Assembly: GCA_002315975.1 (NCBI GenBank) | Contig: DCIK01000019.1 | Span: 1 to 31,332 of the forward strand | DNA from: Clostridiales bacterium UBA1728 | GTDB taxonomy: Bacteria > Bacillota > Clostridia > Oscillospirales > Oscillospiraceae | Reading direction: 5' to 3' | DNA: 31,332 bases | In this document: positions 10,019 to 17,489 of the stretch, in pieces | Layout: each line of letters starts with the position of its first letter | How positions within the stretch are numbered: the first letter of the stretch is position 1 | Notes under the pieces: generated by a model | What the model saw: the letters and a program-made list of their open reading frames with translations, nothing else | Told to the model about the DNA's origin: nothing | Databases searched by the model: none | Translations under genes and position numbers: made by a program

Positions 10019-10152
10019 GGCTCCCTCTGCGAGGGAGCTGCCCCAGTGCGCTCACTGGGGCTGAGGGAGAGAGGTTCTTTTGAGCTGTTTCGTAGATGAT
10101 CCCTCCCTCAGTCTCGCTGCGCGAGCCAGCTCCCTCATCTGAGGGAGCCAAG
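10019..10152. repeat. Two inverted copies of a GC-rich palindromic repeat
   Basis: The 323-bp gap after alaS holds no gene. Copy one (10019-10074: ggctccctctgcgagggagc...ctgagggagag) and copy two (about 10100-10152: ccctccctcag...ctgagggagcc) are inverted relative to each other and each is itself palindromic, so about 130 nt could form a large folded structure. Related units occur at 23146-23191 and 27241-27304. No promoter for the HIT gene was seen in this gap. Confidence 0.7.
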
Positions 10153-10269
10153 AAAGGGCCTTTCATCACTTTCACAGCAATGACAGATTTTTTCCACAGC
10201 GCTTTTGCGCAGGATTACCTGCAAACTCTGCGCGGCTCTTCCCAACTTAGCTGAAATGAGGTAAACACT

Positions 10270-10611
10270 ATGAACGATTGCCTTTTCTGCGCCATTATCA
10301 ACGGCGATATCCCCTCCACGAAGGTATACGAGAACGAGAAGGTCTTTGCCTTCCGGGACATCAACCCCCAGGCGCCCACCCACATCCTTGTGGTGCCCAG
10401 GGAGCACATCGAGTCTGTGGATGCGCTCAATGCGCAGAACGGCGAGAGCGCCCTCTCCTGCCTGCTGGCTATCCCCGAGATCGCTAAGGCAGAGGGTCTG
10501 ACGGGCGGCTACCGGGTCATCTCCAATATCGGCGAGGACGGCGGCCAGACCGTGAAGCACCTGCACTTCCACATTCTCGGCGGCAAAAAGCTCAGCGAGA
10601 GCATGAACTGA
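10270..10611 (+). CDS. HIT-family nucleotide hydrolase (HinT-like)
   Basis: A 113-residue histidine-triad protein of the HinT branch, which hydrolyses purine nucleoside phosphoramidates and aminoacyl-adenylates. The N-terminus CLFCAIINGDIPS gives Cys4 and Cys7, a zinc-type pair common in bacterial HinT. The catalytic triad HLHFHILGG is near the C-terminus (about residues 97-105). Length is normal. GAGGT lies 7 nt upstream of the ATG. Being next to alaS is suggestive because HinT proteins act on aminoacyl-AMP, but the large repeat gap argues against a shared transcript. Confidence 0.93.
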   Translation: MNDCLFCAIINGDIPSTKVYENEKVFAFRDINPQAPTHILVVPREHIESVDALNAQNGESALSCLLAIPEIAKAEGLTGGYRVISNIGEDGGQTVKHLHFHILGGKKLSESMN

Positions 10612-10618
10612 CCCTTTT

Positions 10619-10647
10619 CAAATGGGATGGCTATGCCATCCCATTTG
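10619..10647 (+). terminator. Hairpin after the HIT gene
   Basis: A perfect 13-bp stem CAAATGGGATGGC/GCCATCCCATTTG (10619-10631 with 10635-10647) with a 3-nt loop begins 8 nt after the stop codon. There is no clear T-run after it, so terminator efficiency is uncertain. Confidence 0.55.
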
Positions 10648-10766
10648 AGCTTCCTGCGTTGATCGCAGCCCCTGTGCCGCCTTGGTCGGGGCAGGGGTGC
10701 ACCAATAGCGTGCGCCTCAGCATATTTTGTACCGGGCAAAGCTCGCTGCGAAATAATTAAAATTGC

Positions 10767-10785
10767 TTCACGCCTTCGGCGTGAA
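10767..10785. repeat. Short hairpin in the HIT-sirtuin gap
   Basis: TTCACGCC (10767-10774) pairs with GGCGTGAA (10778-10785) across a 3-nt loop. The surrounding 10650-10800 stretch holds no supportable gene and appears to be repeat debris. Confidence 0.45.
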
Positions 10786-10799
10786 CTCTGCGAGGCTGA

Positions 10800-10833
10800 A
10801 AAAAGCTGCGCCGTTATTCCGGTGCAGCTTTTT
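10800..10833. terminator. A/T-flanked terminator-type hairpin upstream of the sirtuin
   Basis: A 14-bp stem with one G-T pair (10800-10813 with 10820-10833, 6-nt loop) has A-run and T-run ends, the form of a bidirectional intrinsic terminator. It insulates the sirtuin promoter, whose -35 box begins 2 nt later. Confidence 0.7.
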
Positions 10834-10834
10834 C

Positions 10835-10863
10835 TTGCCAACTTCCCCTCTTTGCTGTATAAT
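10835..10863 (+). promoter_or_regulatory. SigA-type promoter of the sirtuin gene
   Basis: TTGCCA (10835-10840), 17 nt, TATAAT (10858-10863). The predicted start of transcription, about 10870, falls on the ribosome site, so the leader would be only about 12 nt. Confidence 0.75.
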
Positions 10864-10881
10864 TCCCCCGAGGTGTTGACT

Positions 10882-11598
10882 ATGAACGAAAAGATCGCAC
10901 AGCTCAAGCAATGGATCGAAGAGAGCGACAATATCGTTTTCTTCGGCGGAGCCGGCGTGTCCACCGAGTCGGGCATCCCCGATTTTCGCAGTGTGGACGG
11001 GCTCTACAGCCAGAAATATAAGTATCCTCCGGAGCGCATTATCTCTCACAGCTTTTTTGAGGAGCAGCCCGAGGAATTTTACCGCTTCTATCGGGACAAA
11101 CTGGTTATTCGGGACGCAAAGCCCAACATCGCCCATCTGAAGCTGGCGGAGTGGGAGCGGCAGGGCAAGCTGAAGGCCGTCATCACCCAGAATATCGACG
11201 GGCTCCATCAGGCCGCCGGCAGCGAAAAGGTCATCGAGCTCCACGGCACCACCCATCGGGTCTACTGCGCCCGCTGCGGACAGAAGTATCCCGTGGAGAC
11301 CGTCAACGAGGGCAGCGGCATCCCCCGCTGTAAGTGCGGCGGCGTGATCCGGCCGGATGTGGTGCTCTATGAGGAGGGGCTCAATCAGGATGAACTCTAC
11401 CGCGCCGTGAACCTCATCCGGGATGCGGATGTGCTCATCGTGGGCGGCACCTCGCTGGTGGTCTACCCGGCTGCCGGTCTCATCAACTACTACCGGGGTC
11501 ATAAGCTGGTGCTGGTAAACCTGTCCGCCACCGACCGGGACGGCGATGCCGATCTGGTCATCCACGAGAAAATCGGCCAGGTCTTCTCACAGCTCTGA
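10882..11598 (+). CDS. cobB: NAD-dependent protein deacylase (sirtuin)
   Basis: A 238-residue Sir2-family enzyme that removes acyl groups from lysines using NAD. The NAD-binding motifs GAGVSTESGIPDFR (23-36) and TQNIDGLH (102-109) are intact, His121 in ELHG is the catalytic base, and Cys129, 132, 150 and 152 form the zinc site. The Tyr-x-x-Arg pair of desuccinylating sirtuins is not evident near YRFYR (67-71), which favours deacetylase activity, though this is only a residue-level inference. ATG 10882 was chosen over an in-frame upstream ATG (10822) because GAGGTG lies 6 nt upstream and the promoter lies between the two. It has its own promoter. Confidence 0.93.
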   Translation: MNEKIAQLKQWIEESDNIVFFGGAGVSTESGIPDFRSVDGLYSQKYKYPPERIISHSFFEEQPEEFYRFYRDKLVIRDAKPNIAHLKLAEWERQGKLKAVITQNIDGLHQAAGSEKVIELHGTTHRVYCARCGQKYPVETVNEGSGIPRCKCGGVIRPDVVLYEEGLNQDELYRAVNLIRDADVLIVGGTSLVVYPAAGLINYYRGHKLVLVNLSATDRDGDADLVIHEKIGQVFSQL

Positions 11599-11623
11599 AA
11601 AAGGAGCGGGCAAAGCCCGCTCC
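11598..11623 (-). terminator. Intrinsic terminator of the small Cys/Gly gene
   Basis: On the minus strand, GGAGCGGGC-ttt-GCCCGCTCC (11603-11623) is followed by five T (11598-11602). Read on the plus strand there is a hairpin but no T-run, so the signal points to a minus-strand transcript ending here, 10 nt past the stop at 11634. It may also slow transcription leaving the sirtuin. Confidence 0.85.
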
Positions 11624-11633
11624 CTGCAAGAAA

Positions 11634-11777
11634 TCAGTTGCAGCCGCAGCCGTTGCCGCAGCCGCAGCCGTTGCTGTTTCCGCAGCCGCTGTTGCAGCCG
11701 CAGCCTCCGTTGCAGCCGAAGAGCAGAATGATAATGATGAGTACCCAGATACAGCCGTTATTATTTCCGCAGAACAT
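11634..11777 (-). CDS. Very small Cys/Gly/Asn-rich hydrophobic protein
   Basis: A 47-codon frame beginning MFCGNNNGC, then an eleven-residue hydrophobic core (10-20, IWVLIIIILLF), then a tail made almost only of Gly, Cys, Asn and Ser. By count there are 10 Cys, 13 Gly and 9 Asn. An AAAGGA-type ribosome site sits about 9-10 nt upstream and a strong terminator 10 nt downstream, both on the same strand, so I take it as real. I recall unnamed short proteins of this composition in Clostridia and a loose resemblance in reverse order to Bacillus YjcZ-type spore peptides, but no function is known to me. It is probably membrane-associated, with a metal-binding or cross-linked Cys tail. It lies between the sirtuin (convergent) and mltG (divergent). 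Confidence 0.75.
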   Translation of the reverse strand: MFCGNNNGCIWVLIIIILLFGCNGGCGCNSGCGNSNGCGCGNGCGCN

Positions 11778-11811
11778 ATGGCAGTTTCCTTTCTCCGTAC
11801 AGATTTTTTCC

Positions 11812-11836
11812 GTCGGCAGCTACGGTCTCTGCCGAC
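11812..11836. promoter_or_regulatory. Inverted repeat between the small gene and mltG
   Basis: GTCGGCAG (11812-11819) and CTGCCGAC (11829-11836) are perfect inverted copies separated by 9 nt, in the divergent gap between the Cys/Gly gene and mltG. It could be an operator or a leader hairpin for either gene. No clear SigA promoter for mltG was found in this gap. Confidence 0.45.
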
Positions 11837-11892
11837 TGCGCCATACTATGCCCTCTGCAAGGCAGGGGTGAGACCCACGAGGTGATTTTTCC

Positions 11893-13242
11893 ATGTCTGA
11901 TGAAGTGAAAGAAAATAAGAAGATGCCAAAGGAAACTCCCAAGGACACACCCAAGGACACACCCAAGGAGGGGCGCAGCTTTGATGAGCGAGCCTGGGCC
12001 CTGATGGGCAGCGAGAGCGCCAAGCCCGATACCGGCCTCGGCACCGGGACGGAAAAGGGACTCTTTGCAGGGCGCAAGGAGCGGGAGAAGGAACGGGAGT
12101 ATATGCCCGTGCGCCGCCGCCGGGACGCACCCAGCGGCTGTCTGGGCGGGCTGATGTACGCCACCTTTGTGATCTGTCTGAGTATTCTGCTGGCGGTGTT
12201 CGGCTGGATGTGCGCCAGCGATGTGCTGGCTCTCAACAAGCCCGCCCTCAATGCCGAGGTGACATTGCCCGACAGCATCTTCTCCGAGCAGGAGGTCGAG
12301 ACCACCGACAAGGAGGGCAATCCCGTCACCAAAACTGTGCGCAGCGCGGATATGGACGCGGTCTGCCGCATTCTCAAGGAAGCGGGCTTTATCAACTACC
12401 GCTGGCTCTTCAAGCTCTATGCCTCCTTCTCCGATGCGGCCATTCATCTGGACCCGGGCACCTATGCCCTCTCCTCCAGCTATGACTACCGTGCTCTGGT
12501 GAAGAAGATGCAGCTGGGCAGTGACTCCATGGTGCAGACCAAGGTCACGCTCCCCGAGGGCTTTACCATGGAACAGATCTTTGCCCGGCTGGAGGAAAAC
12601 GGCATCTGCTCCAAAGAAGAGCTCTACGCCGCTGCCGCCGATACCGAGTTCTCCTACACCTTCTTAGAGGACGCACCCACCGGCGAGAGCAGGCGGCTGG
12701 AGGGCTTCCTCTTCCCGGATACCTACTTCTTCTATCAGGGTATGCAGGCCTCCTCGGCTATCTCCAAGTTCCTTACCAACTTCCGCAGCAAGCTCACCGC
12801 CGATATGCTGGCCATCATGCAGGACAAGAATCTGAGCTTCAAGACCGTGGTTACGATTGCTTCCGTTATCGAGAGGGAGGCGGGCGATGACAACGAGCGC
12901 TATCTCATCTCCTCGGTCATCCAGAACCGTCTGAACCGGGATATGCCCCTGCAGATTGATGCCACCGTCCTCTACGGTGAGGGCAATCCCGAGGGCGTTA
13001 CCGTGGCGACCACCTCCATGACCCAGAACGCCGATAATCCCTATAACAGTTATCTCTACAAGGGCCTGCCGCCCACGCCCATCTGCAACCCGGGCATGGC
13101 CTCCCTCCGGGCGGCCCTGACTCCCGGCGACACCCAGTACCTCTACTACGCGCTGGACGAGGCCACCGGCAAGCACTGCTTCTTCGTCTACGAGGACGAG
13201 TTTATGGCCTTCCTCCAGACCCAGAGCTACTATAATCCCTGA
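11893..13242 (+). CDS. mltG: Endolytic murein transglycosylase MltG
   Basis: A 449-residue single-pass membrane enzyme (YceG family) that cuts nascent peptidoglycan glycan strands and is thought to set their length. A long charged cytoplasmic tail (1-84) with repeated PKDT units precedes the membrane helix (about 85-108). The extracellular part ends in the YceG catalytic domain, with catalytic Glu327 in ASVIEREAG and the conserved stretch NPYNSYLYKGLPPTPICNPG. GAGGTG lies 8 nt before the ATG. The cytoplasmic tail is longer than in E. coli, as is common in Firmicutes. A good terminator follows, so it is likely a single-gene unit. Confidence 0.93.
   Translation: MSDEVKENKKMPKETPKDTPKDTPKEGRSFDERAWALMGSESAKPDTGLGTGTEKGLFAGRKEREKEREYMPVRRRRDAPSGCLGGLMYATFVICLSILLAVFGWMCASDVLALNKPALNAEVTLPDSIFSEQEVETTDKEGNPVTKTVRSADMDAVCRILKEAGFINYRWLFKLYASFSDAAIHLDPGTYALSSSYDYRALVKKMQLGSDSMVQTKVTLPEGFTMEQIFARLEENGICSKEELYAAAADTEFSYTFLEDAPTGESRRLEGFLFPDTYFFYQGMQASSAISKFLTNFRSKLTADMLAIMQDKNLSFKTVVTIASVIEREAGDDNERYLISSVIQNRLNRDMPLQIDATVLYGEGNPEGVTVATTSMTQNADNPYNSYLYKGLPPTPICNPGMASLRAALTPGDTQYLYYALDEATGKHCFFVYEDEFMAFLQTQSYYNP
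11938..11968 (+). repeat. Tandem 12-bp repeat within mltG
   Basis: CCCAAGGACACA occurs about two and a half times in a row, encoding PKDTPKDTPKE in the cytoplasmic tail. The unit is 12 bp, so copy-number change would keep the reading frame. Confidence 0.75.
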
Positions 13243-13250
13243 TTCGACTT

Positions 13251-13285
13251 CGGTACCGTGCTACAATGGCACGGTACCGTTTTTT
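13251..13285 (+). terminator. Intrinsic terminator of mltG
   Basis: An 11-bp stem CGGTACCGTGC/GCACGGTACCG (13251-13261 with 13269-13279, 7-nt loop) is followed by six T (13280-13285), 8 nt after the stop. Confidence 0.95.
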
Positions 13286-13287
13286 GC

Positions 13288-13317
13288 TGAGTCACCGGGG
13301 ACAGGTTCCCTGACTCA
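13288..13317. repeat. Bulged-hairpin repeat, copy 2
   Basis: TGAGTCA and TGACTCA arms around GGGA-caggt-TCCC with a bulge. Orientation is opposite to the copy at 6919-6949 (GGGGACAGGTTCCC). It begins 2 nt after the mltG terminator T-run. Confidence 0.85.
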
Positions 13318-13367
13318 CCCAATACCTCAAGGTGGAAGGCTTCTCTTCTGTCTCCTGCAAATCCCCC

Positions 13368-13396
13368 TTGACAGCTCCGTACAACTGTGTTATATA
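13368..13396 (+). promoter_or_regulatory. Promoter of the GntR-ABC operon
   Basis: TTGACA (13368-13373), 17 nt, TATATA (13391-13396). The -10 is covered by the palindrome at 13387-13407. Confidence 0.8.
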
Positions 13397-13407
13397 TATT
13401 AATACAC
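13387..13407. promoter_or_regulatory. Candidate GntR (YtrA-type) operator
   Basis: A 21-nt imperfect palindrome with outer arms GTGT and ACAC and inner TA/TA pairs. It overlaps the -10 box and lies 22 nt before the regulator's ATG, as expected for autorepression by a YtrA-subfamily GntR protein. Architecture is seen; binding is inferred. Confidence 0.6.
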
Positions 13408-13428
13408 TTAATACGGAGCGTGATACGG

Positions 13429-13794
13429 ATGATTGCCATCAATTTGCGGGATTCCCGACCCATCTATGAGCAGGTACGGGACTCTCTGCGCGGACTGATA
13501 ACCTCCGGGGTACTGGCGCCCGGAGAAAAGCTCCCCTCGGTGCGGGAGCTGGCCTCTTCGCTGACCATCAACCCCAATACCATCCAGCGTGCCTACCGGG
13601 AGCTGGAGGCCGAGGGCTATATCAGCTCCCAGCCCGGGCGGGGCAGCTTTGTGCTGGAGGGCGACAGCGAGAAGCAGGAGCGGCGCCGCCAGCTTTGGAA
13701 GCAGCTGGACGAGACCGCCGCGGAGCTCCGCTGGCTGGGTGTCAGCGGGGAGGAACTGATTGCACATATTAAGGAGGGCGAAGAGAATGCCTGA
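13429..13794 (+). CDS. GntR-family repressor, YtrA subfamily
   Basis: A 121-residue regulator with an N-terminal GntR winged helix (about residues 11-75: IYEQVRDSLRGLITSG, LPSVRELASSLTINPNTIQRAYRELE, GYISSQPGRGSFV) and only a short helical tail. This is typical of YtrA proteins, which control adjacent ABC transporters and lack a large ligand domain. The ATG at 13429 has GGAG 10 nt upstream; upstream in-frame codons lie inside the promoter and operator. Its end overlaps the ATPase start by 8 nt, so the two are translationally coupled. B. subtilis YtrA responds to cell-wall antibiotics; a like role here is inference. Confidence 0.93.
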   Translation: MIAINLRDSRPIYEQVRDSLRGLITSGVLAPGEKLPSVRELASSLTINPNTIQRAYRELEAEGYISSQPGRGSFVLEGDSEKQERRRQLWKQLDETAAELRWLGVSGEELIAHIKEGEENA

Positions 13795-14689
13795 GCTGGA
13801 AATGAAGGGCGTGGTCAAGAGCTTTGAGGGCTTCCGGGCGCTGGACGGCCTGAATCTGACGGTGGAGAAGGGCAGCGTCTACGGTCTGGTGGGCCCCAAC
13901 GGCGCGGGCAAGACCACAGCCATCAAGCACCTGTCGGGCGTTTACCGGCAGGACGAGGGCGAAGTGCTCATGGAGGGCGAGGCGGTCTATGAGAATCCCG
14001 CCTGCAAGAGCCGGCTGGTCTGCGTGCCGGACGATGTGTTCTACTTCCCGGCGGCCTCCACCGGGGACATGATGGAGTTTTACCGGGGACTGTATCCTCT
14101 TTTCGATACGGGGCTCTATAAGCGGCTGGGTGAGCTCTTCCCCGTGGACGAAAAAGCGCCCATGCGCCGCCTGTCCCGGGGTATGCAGAAGCAGGCTGCC
14201 ATCCGTCTGGCTCTCTGCGCCCGCCCAGAACTGCTCATACTGGACGAGCCCATGGACGGACTGGACCCGGTCATGCGCCGTCAGGTCTGGAAGCTTGTGC
14301 TGGACGATGTGGCGGAGCGGCGGATGACGGTGCTGGTGTCCTCCCACAACCTGCGGGAGCTGGAGGATGTGTGCGACCATGTGGGCATCCTGCATCATGG
14401 CCGCTGCCTGCTGGAGCGCTCTCTCTCGGAGCTGCAGGACAATATCGTCAAGGTGCTCATCGCCCTCCCCGAGGGGAAGGAGCTGCCGGAGGAGCTTCAG
14501 CCCCTCCACGACAGCACCATGGGGCGGCTCCATACGCTCATCCTCCGGGGCGATGCCGAGGAGAACACACGGCGGCTGGCGGCGCTGCAGCCCCAGTATC
14601 TGGACGCCGTGCCCCTGACGCTGGAGGAAATCTTTATCTACGAACTGGGAGGTGCCGACTATGCGGTCAAGGACATCCTGCTTTCATAA
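13787..14689 (+). CDS. ABC transporter ATP-binding protein
   Basis: A 300-residue cytoplasmic ATPase. Walker A is GPNGAGKTT (36-44), the signature is LSRGMQ (about 129-134), and Walker B is LLILDEP (about 150-156), followed by the switch His in VSSHN. AGGAGG lies 9 nt before the ATG. It is the second gene of the GntR operon and its end overlaps the permease by 29 nt. It should energise the permease; whether substrates are exported antibiotics, peptides or lipids is not shown. Confidence 0.95.
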   Translation: MPELEMKGVVKSFEGFRALDGLNLTVEKGSVYGLVGPNGAGKTTAIKHLSGVYRQDEGEVLMEGEAVYENPACKSRLVCVPDDVFYFPAASTGDMMEFYRGLYPLFDTGLYKRLGELFPVDEKAPMRRLSRGMQKQAAIRLALCARPELLILDEPMDGLDPVMRRQVWKLVLDDVAERRMTVLVSSHNLRELEDVCDHVGILHHGRCLLERSLSELQDNIVKVLIALPEGKELPEELQPLHDSTMGRLHTLILRGDAEENTRRLAALQPQYLDAVPLTLEEIFIYELGGADYAVKDILLS

Positions 14690-16583
14690 AACTCTCTTTG
14701 TCAAAAATCTGAAGCGCTTCTGGCCGGTCTGGTTCGGCGGAACGCTGCTCTGGTTTTTGCTGGAGCCCATGTACTTCTTCAACTGGGCCAATAACCCCAG
14801 CCATACGGTGCTGAGCCTTCGGCAGCATATGGTTTCCTCCATGTGCAGCGAGACCCATATCGTCTGGTTTCTCTATGCGCTTCCCGTGGCCATGGCGGTG
14901 TTCTCCTGGCTGTATAATGCCCGGAGTGTGGGCTTTACGGCTGCCCTGCCGCTGACGAGAAAGCAGCTTTTCGCCACGGGCTATCTCTCAGGTCTGGTCA
15001 TGCTGCTGAGCACCCTGCTGCTCACCGGCGCTCTGCTGCTGGGCATTTCCCTGTCCTACGGCGGGGGTGCGGAAGACCTCATTCTCCAATGGATGCTGGA
15101 GAGCCTGCTGGATATTGTGGGCTTCTACGGCTTTGCCGCCCTCTGCGCCATGCTCACGGGCAATCTGGTGATCCTGCCCCTGTGCGCCCTGGTACTGGAG
15201 TTTGCCGCCGTGCTCATCGAGGAGCTGGTGCGCTATCTCATGGGGGCCATGCTCTTCGGCTATAGCTACGACGGGGGCTTTCTGGCCTATGCCTCCCCCC
15301 TCTGGACGCTGTGCAGCAGCTCCGGCAGCGAAAGGGTATTATCGGACGAGGGCTTCACGGTGGACTATGCCTTTTCCGGCATGGGACCGGTGGCGCTCTA
15401 CGCCCTCTGCGGTGTGCTCTTTACCCTGCTGGCCCTGCGGCTGCTGCAGAACCGCCGCATGGAGAGTGCCGGCGACACCGTGGCCATCGGCGTGCTCAAG
15501 CCGGTTTTCCGCTGGTGCATGGCCATAGGCTGCGCCCTGCTGCTGGCGGTGAGCATCTACGATCTGACTCTCTCCGGCCGCTATACGCCCTGCACCGGCG
15601 GCTACTTCCTGCTGATCCTTGCGCTTCTGCTGCTGGGCGGGCTCATGGGCTGGTTCGGGGCGGATATGCTCATGCAGAAGAGCTTCCGGGTCTTTAAGCT
15701 CCACCGCAGGGGTGCGCTGCTGCTCTGCGGCATCCTGCTCTCCTTCGGCCTCGCTCTGGGCTTTGATGTGCTGGGGCTGGAGAGCCGAATCCCGGAGCGG
15801 GAGAGCATCGATAGCGTGGTTCTCTCCTGTGACGGCGAGAGCGCCGAACTCAGCGAGGAGGAGAGCATAGAGCAGGCGCTCAAGCTCCACAAGAGCATCC
15901 TTACCCACAAGAGCGTTCACGAGAGCAACGCTGTGAGCAACTACAAGCTGCTCTACATCGAGTACTTCCGGGACGGCAAGGTCGTCGAAGCCCGCAGCTA
16001 CTATCTGGATGCCACGAAGGAGGCCCAGAACGAGCGCAACAGCGATCTGCGCTTCGCCGAGCGGGTACTGAATCTTACCGAGGCCATCGTGGAGCGCAAA
16101 AAGCTGAGGATGAGCGTCAGCGAGGACAGCATTGATTACGCTGCACTGGGTCAGTGGGAGTATTTCGACCCCGGTATGTTCGGGGAGAAGGCAGTGGACG
16201 GACAGGGCATTAACGATAGCTACGGTGCCGGGACGCGATATTTCGGCGCGTGCAAGGACTATGCCGGAGGCGATTGGCGGCTGAGCCCCAGGGAGGCCTA
16301 CGAGCTCTATACCGAGTGCATCATTCCCGATCTGCAGGAGGGCACTCTGGGCCGCATCTGGCTGGTGAAGGACGAGGAGTACGCCAAGACCATCTATAAT
16401 ATCCGCTTCTCCATGGACCTCAGCGTCCGGGACTACAACGGCAACCAGAGTAACGACTGGTTCTACACCGTCCCCACCATCCACTCCCGGCGCACCAACG
16501 CCTGGCTGGAGGCTCACGGCGTGGTGCTGGAGACCTATTGGGACTATCTCAGCCGCATGGACGGTCTGGATACGCTGGGGTGA
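14661..16583 (+). CDS. ABC-2/YtrC-type permease with large extracellular domain
   Basis: A 640-residue membrane protein. The N-terminal half has hydrophobic segments typical of a permease (WPVWFGGTLLWFLLEPMYFF near the start, and several up to about residue 300). Further helices near 290 and 315-375 precede a soluble region of roughly 260 residues to the end. The ATG at 14661 has GGGAGG 8 nt upstream; a GTG at 14652 overlaps that site. No family is certain from sequence alone, but gene order GntR-ATPase-permease matches Ytr-like systems. The last gene of the operon; no strong terminator was seen after it, so read-through into murI is possible. Confidence 0.8.
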   Translation: MRSRTSCFHKTLFVKNLKRFWPVWFGGTLLWFLLEPMYFFNWANNPSHTVLSLRQHMVSSMCSETHIVWFLYALPVAMAVFSWLYNARSVGFTAALPLTRKQLFATGYLSGLVMLLSTLLLTGALLLGISLSYGGGAEDLILQWMLESLLDIVGFYGFAALCAMLTGNLVILPLCALVLEFAAVLIEELVRYLMGAMLFGYSYDGGFLAYASPLWTLCSSSGSERVLSDEGFTVDYAFSGMGPVALYALCGVLFTLLALRLLQNRRMESAGDTVAIGVLKPVFRWCMAIGCALLLAVSIYDLTLSGRYTPCTGGYFLLILALLLLGGLMGWFGADMLMQKSFRVFKLHRRGALLLCGILLSFGLALGFDVLGLESRIPERESIDSVVLSCDGESAELSEEESIEQALKLHKSILTHKSVHESNAVSNYKLLYIEYFRDGKVVEARSYYLDATKEAQNERNSDLRFAERVLNLTEAIVERKKLRMSVSEDSIDYAALGQWEYFDPGMFGEKAVDGQGINDSYGAGTRYFGACKDYAGGDWRLSPREAYELYTECIIPDLQEGTLGRIWLVKDEEYAKTIYNIRFSMDLSVRDYNGNQSNDWFYTVPTIHSRRTNAWLEAHGVVLETYWDYLSRMDGLDTLG

Positions 16584-16603
16584 GAATAAGGAAAACCCTG
16601 TAG

Positions 16604-16624
16604 GGCTCGGCCTCCGGACGAGCC
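16604..16624. repeat. Short palindromic repeat, GGCTCG type, copy 2
   Basis: GGCTCG (16604-16609) and CGAGCC (16619-16624) flank gcctccgga, nearly the same as the unit at 7245-7265. It lies between the permease stop and the murI ribosome site. Confidence 0.6.
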
Positions 16625-16674
16625 GCATTCCTCCGAAACAGGAAGCAAAAATCAAAATCAAGGAGAATCAAGCT

Positions 16675-17430
16675 ATGAAAAAAATCGGCGTATTCGACAG
16701 CGGCATCGGCGGACTGACCGTACTGCACTCCCTTCGCGCTGCCTGCCCGCTGCTGGATATGGTCTTTTTGGGCGATGTGGGGCGTATGCCCTACGGGGTT
16801 CACGACAAGGAAACCGTGCTGGGCTATTCCCGGGACTGCGCCCGCTTCCTCCGGGAGCAGGGCGTGGAGGCCATTGTCATCGCCTGCAATACCGCCACCG
16901 CTGCCTCTCTTACGGAGCTGCGGCAGGAGCTGGACATCCCGGTTTACGGCGTGATAGAGTTTGCGGCTGAGGCGGCAAAGAAGGCAACAAAAAACAGCCG
17001 CATCGGCGTGATTGCCACCGATGCCACCGTCCGCAGCGGCAGCTATACCAGAGCACTGGAGGGCTATACCGTGCTGGAGCGCCCTGCCTCCCCCCTCGTG
17101 ACCATGATCGAGGGCGGCATCGCCGACAGCGATGCGCGAGCCCTTGAGGCCTGTAAAGCCGTCCTCGCCGACCTGCCGGAGCAGAGCATCGACACGCTGG
17201 TGCTGGGCTGCACCCACTTCCCGGTGTACGCAAAGCCTATCGGAGAGCTCCTCCCCGGCGTAACGCTCATCGACACCGGCGCAGCCCTGGCCGAAGCCTT
17301 AAAAGACACCCTCGGCAACGGCGGCAGCGGTAAGACCGAGTATTACACCAGCAAGGCGAGCGAAGCCTTCGCCGCCATGGTGCACCGGCTGGACCCCAAC
17401 GCCGGCGAAATTCGCGTTTTTGGGTGGTAA
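16675..17430 (+). CDS. murI: Glutamate racemase
   Basis: A 251-residue cytoplasmic enzyme that converts L- to D-glutamate for peptidoglycan. The family motifs are intact: FDSGIGGLTVL (Asp8, Ser9), IACNTATA (catalytic Cys71) and LGCTHFPV (catalytic Cys179, with Thr180 and His181). AGGAG lies 9 nt upstream of the ATG. It converges on gdhA, separated by one bidirectional hairpin. No promoter is apparent in the 91-bp gap after the permease, which contains a GGCTCG-type repeat. Confidence 0.96.
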   Translation: MKKIGVFDSGIGGLTVLHSLRAACPLLDMVFLGDVGRMPYGVHDKETVLGYSRDCARFLREQGVEAIVIACNTATAASLTELRQELDIPVYGVIEFAAEAAKKATKNSRIGVIATDATVRSGSYTRALEGYTVLERPASPLVTMIEGGIADSDARALEACKAVLADLPEQSIDTLVLGCTHFPVYAKPIGELLPGVTLIDTGAALAEALKDTLGNGGSGKTEYYTSKASEAFAAMVHRLDPNAGEIRVFGW

Positions 17431-17445
17431 CGCCCCAAATGTGTC

Positions 17446-17483
17446 AAAAAAATCGAACGGGATGGTGCAACCATCCCGTTCGA
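17446..17483. terminator. Bidirectional terminator between murI and gdhA
   Basis: A perfect 14-bp stem (17453-17466 with 17470-17483, 3-nt loop) is followed on the minus strand by seven T (17446-17452 as A on plus), a strong terminator for gdhA. On the plus strand the T-stretch (agcatttta) is weaker, so it may also stop murI. Confidence 0.9.
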
Positions 17484-17489
17484 AGCATT

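Noticed and set aside
11546..11871. Plus-strand frames rich in Gln-Pro or Arg-Ser across the Cys/Gly gene
   Set aside because: These are low-complexity read-throughs of the repeated GCAGCC codons of the minus-strand gene. They lack ribosome sites and extend across the terminator.
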